Below are positions 40,825 to 43,314 of a stretch of DNA of 43,314 nucleotides, piece after piece; within the stretch, counting starts at the first letter, position 1, and each line of letters starts with the position of its first letter. Source of the DNA: Bisporella sp. PMI_857 (taxonomy: Eukaryota; Ascomycota; Leotiomycetes; Helotiales; Helotiaceae); assembly GCA_021307315.1 (NCBI GenBank), contig JAJSPD010000159.1, positions 1-43,314 on the forward strand. The letters are read 5' to 3'. The translations under genes were made by a program, and so were the position numbers. The notes under the pieces are model-generated. The model worked only from the letters and a program-made list of their open reading frames with translations, searched no databases and had not been told where the DNA came from.

Positions 40825-43314
40825 TCACCCCCCCTTCCGAAAAAGCTTGCCCTCAAGCTTTCTGATGCTTCCGAATCGCCCTCTAGCTCATCGTAGTCGT
40901 CTTTGCCCTGTTCCCATTCCTTGATCCATTTCGGTAAGTTTGCCGGCGGTCCTCTGAGCGTAGGGTTGTGTAGGTGGAAGTCCCTGAGCTTGTGTGGGCT
41001 ATACTTGAAATTGGAGGCTGGATACCATTCGGGATCGATATCGTAACCTACCCATTTTGCTCTGTACTGTAGCCGTCGATTACGGACCCGAACAGCTAGA
41101 ATTTCTTCTACTTCCCACTCTTCGTCCTCCGTAACCTGTATAGGTGGTTCTGGAACAGGTAATTGGCCTGGTAACGGGTCCATTGCAGCTTTGCGGAGCA
41201 GCTGTGGTGCAAACACGGGGTGTATTCTCAAATTGTCAGGCAGTTGCAGCCGGTAAGAGTTCCCTTCTTGAGCTAGAATTTTGTAAGGGCCAGCGTTCTG
41301 AATGTCGAGCTTTTTACTAGGCCTGTCGGTTTTCCAGTTCCTTGTCGACACGTATACCCAGTCGTTTACACCGAAGTTAATATCTCTGCGGTGCTTATTT
41401 ACGGATGCTTCCATTCGTTCTTGAGCTTTGCGGAGCAAGCTACGAGCAGTGTCCCAAGTAAAGTGCATTCTTTTAGCGAAAGCGGTTGCTTCTTCTACGC
41501 TTAGCTTTTCTCTGGCTGTTAAAGGCTCTTTCGGCCTGTTCCAATCATAGGACGTAGTTGGCGCATAGCCGTTGAGCACTTCGAACGGGGACAGCATACC
41601 TAAGCTTTCATGGGGTAAAGTCAGCTGCGCGTAGTCCATTAAAGCTACTAGGCTCGACCAGTTGTCTTGATAATAATTTATAAAAGGCCGAAGCCTTTGA
41701 TCAAGGTACTGGTTCATGATTTCTGTCTGCCCGTCAGTTTGAGGGTGGAAAGCTGTCGAAAGCTTAAGTTTCACTCCGAGAATTCGGCAAAGCTCGTGCC
41801 AAAACGTTGAAATGAACTGGGGACCTCTGTCTGATACAATAGTAGTTGGTGCTCCTCGTGACCTGTAAACGTGATCGATAAACAGCTGTGCCATGTCTTT
41901 TGCGGTTGTCGTTTTGTAACATGGCATCGTTACGGACTGTTTACTGAATCTGTCTATTACTACTAGAACCGAATCGTAGCCGTAACGATCCGTCGGGTAC
42001 GATTTGAAGTCCATGGCCACGTGTTGCCATGGCCTTTCCGGAACTGGCAAAGGTTGTAGCTTGCCCGGAGCTTTGTCTCTGAATACTGTAGCGCGTCTGC
42101 ACTCTCTACAGTTGTTCATGTATCGTTCTACGTCGGTGCGTAAGCTTTTCCACCAGTATCGTCTAGCTATTACAGCCACAGTCTTGGTTCGGCCAGGGTG
42201 TGCTGCCGACACTTGAGCGTGAGCTTCCTGAATTAACTCCGTGCGGAGATTGTCGATAGGAGGGACTACTAGTCGGCCTTGCCACAGCAATAACCCGTTG
42301 CTTACAGCCCAGTTTTGTTCTCCGTTCGCTGCTCGCTGACGGTCTGTTGCTAGCTCTGGAGAGCTGCGATTAGCAGCTACAATTCGATCTGCGAGCACCC
42401 ATGGGGATAGAGTTTCTGACAAAGTCGTTGCTTGTCCGCTTGTCGGCTTTTCTATTGGTGCGAGTGTGTGCTGCGTATCATTTAGCAGCTCTGCGCGGAT
42501 ACGGGGGTCGACCTGGTCATCTGTAAGAAACTGTTGCGTGCGATGACGTTTTTTCGTGGCTTGTAGATCTTCCGTATCCTGATCTCTTCGTGTCAGCGCG
42601 TCTGCTTTCTCATTCTTGCGGCCCGGTCGATATGTAATTGTAAAGAAGAATTCGGATAATGCTTCAGCCCACCTAGCCTGGCGGCCGTTGAGCTCCTTAG
42701 AGGTCATAAAATACTCCAGTGCTTTGTGATCAGTAACTACTTTGACTTTGTGGTCGGTTCGTGCTAAATCAGCTCTCCATTGTTCGAAAGAGCGAACTAT
42801 AGCTAGCATTTCTTTGTCGTGTATCTGGTAGTTAAGCTCTGCAGGAGTCAAGGTTTTTGAGAAATAGCCTACAGGTTGCCATAAAGCGTTTTCGTCGTCT
42901 GTAGCTCTTTGAGACAATACTCCCGCAATCACCCCGTCAGAAGCGTCTGTTTCCAGCAAAACCTCTTTTTGCGGGTCGTAATGGGTCAGTACCGGGGCCG
43001 TAACCAGCGCTTGCTTCAGCTGCTCGAACGATGCGTGACACTCGTCATTGAAGTCGAATGGAACGTCCTTGCCTGTCAAGTGGTTCAACGGGCGGGCAAT
43101 AGCTCCGTAGTCCTTAATGAATCGTCGGTAAAAATTGCAAAAGCCGAGAAATGACTGTATGCCGCGTACAGATGTAGGGGGCTTCCAGTCAGTAACAATT
43201 TGTACTTTCTCTGGGTCTACTTCGATACCGTTAGTAGTCACAATGAACCCTAAGTACTTGGTTCGGGTGACGTTGAATTCGGTTTTCTTGATATCTACTT
43301 GCAGTCCAGCTTCA
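40791..43314 (-). CDS. Ty3/gypsy pol polyprotein with chromodomain integrase, 5' part beyond window
   Basis: Open from the right edge to 40791. Order on the minus strand: end of reverse transcriptase (KTEFNVTRTKYLGFIV, FLGFCNFYRRFIKDY); RNase H (LLETDASDGVIAGVL, NYQIHDKEMLAIVRS, VVTDHKALEYF); integrase zinc region (HPGRTKTV..., NCRECRRA); integrase core with MDFKSYP (D), IVSDRGPQF (D) and HPQTDGQTEIMNQYL (E). A chromodomain follows (EEWEVEEILAVRVRN, YRAKWVGYDIDPEWYP), marking the chromovirus lineage, known to target heterochromatin. No stops or frameshifts are visible in 840 codons, so it may be intact and recent. The last ~11 codons lie inside the 3' LTR. Confidence 0.96.
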   Translation of the reverse strand, partial: EAGLQVDIKKTEFNVTRTKYLGFIVTTNGIEVDPEKVQIVTDWKPPTSVRGIQSFLGFCNFYRRFIKDYGAIARPLNHLTGKDVPFDFNDECHASFEQLKQALVTAPVLTHYDPQKEVLLETDASDGVIAGVLSQRATDDENALWQPVGYFSKTLTPAELNYQIHDKEMLAIVRSFEQWRADLARTDHKVKVVTDHKALEYFMTSKELNGRQARWAEALSEFFFTITYRPGRKNEKADALTRRDQDTEDLQATKKRHRTQQFLTDDQVDPRIRAELLNDTQHTLAPIEKPTSGQATTLSETLSPWVLADRIVAANRSSPELATDRQRAANGEQNWAVSNGLLLWQGRLVVPPIDNLRTELIQEAHAQVSAAHPGRTKTVAVIARRYWWKSLRTDVERYMNNCRECRRATVFRDKAPGKLQPLPVPERPWQHVAMDFKSYPTDRYGYDSVLVVIDRFSKQSVTMPCYKTTTAKDMAQLFIDHVYRSRGAPTTIVSDRGPQFISTFWHELCRILGVKLKLSTAFHPQTDGQTEIMNQYLDQRLRPFINYYQDNWSSLVALMDYAQLTLPHESLGMLSPFEVLNGYAPTTSYDWNRPKEPLTAREKLSVEEATAFAKRMHFTWDTARSLLRKAQERMEASVNKHRRDINFGVNDWVYVSTRNWKTDRPSKKLDIQNAGPYKILAQEGNSYRLQLPDNLRIHPVFAPQLLRKAAMDPLPGQLPVPEPPIQVTEDEEWEVEEILAVRVRNRRLQYRAKWVGYDIDPEWYPASNFKYSPHKLRDFHLHNPTLRGPPANLPKWIKEWEQGKDDYDELEGDSEASESLRASFFGRGGDVTALARLRLL
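40825..40838 (-). promoter_or_regulatory. Polypurine tract of the Ty3/gypsy element
   Basis: On the minus strand GGAAGGGGGGGTGA immediately precedes the 3' LTR start TGTCACGG. This is the expected position and composition of the plus-strand primer used in reverse transcription. It overlaps the coding frame (FFGRGGD). Confidence 0.85.

Overview
This window looks like nuclear DNA of a filamentous ascomycete (Pezizomycotina). The evidence is short GT-AG introns of 43-57 nt with CTRAC-type branch sites, a fungal vacuolar-type Ca2+-ATPase, a fungal bZIP, and typical fungal transposons (Fot1/pogo, Tad-like LINE, chromodomain Ty3/gypsy, hAT, MULE). I cannot fix the genus from sequence alone.

Left part (1-16.2 kb) is host gene space in decay. 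It holds a PMC1-type Ca2+ pump running off the left edge, an ATF/CREB-type bZIP, a badly broken trehalose-6-phosphate synthase, a five-exon catalase with one in-frame stop, and an S41-family protease-like gene with one in-frame stop. Between them lie foldback repeats and relics of Tc1-like, pogo-like and MULE transposases.

Middle part (16.2-28.5 kb) is a deep transposon nest that can be ordered from target-site duplications (TSDs). The outermost layer is a Tc1-like element (right end at 28532). A hAT element with its left end lost was inserted in it (right end 20822); the hAT itself carries an apparently intact Fot1/pogo element and two solo LTRs. The same Tc1-like element also took a solo LTR (TSD AGTTC). 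That LTR was split by a 7.2-kb DNA transposon with perfect 45-bp inverted repeats and a 9-bp TSD, and the transposon was in turn hit by a second Tc1/mariner. The 7.2-kb element (20946-28149) is the most interesting object in the window. It carries two convergent, intron-dense genes, and their roughly 45-57 nt introns share a paired CATATG-like box repeated at 11-bp spacing and fused to the branch site. One gene looks like a DDE-type transposase decayed by several stops. The other encodes an unrecognised protein that can be read across at least 14 exons.

Right part (28.5-43.3 kb) has one intact host gene (a multi-pass membrane protein), a small Cys-containing ORF, and a truncated host gene fragment. 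These are followed by a second Tc1-like copy, a 3'-truncated Tad-like LINE whose endonuclease domain is split by a 671-bp hAT-type non-autonomous element (8-bp TSD), foldbacks, another solo LTR, an AT-rich stretch, and the 3' half of a Ty3/gypsy element with chromodomain integrase that runs off the right edge.

Many nonsense changes here are of the C-to-T or G-to-A type (CAA to TAA, CGA to TGA, TGG to TAG), which is compatible with repeat-induced point mutation or ordinary decay. The host genes form no obvious pathway cluster. No tRNA, rRNA or CRISPR was recognised.
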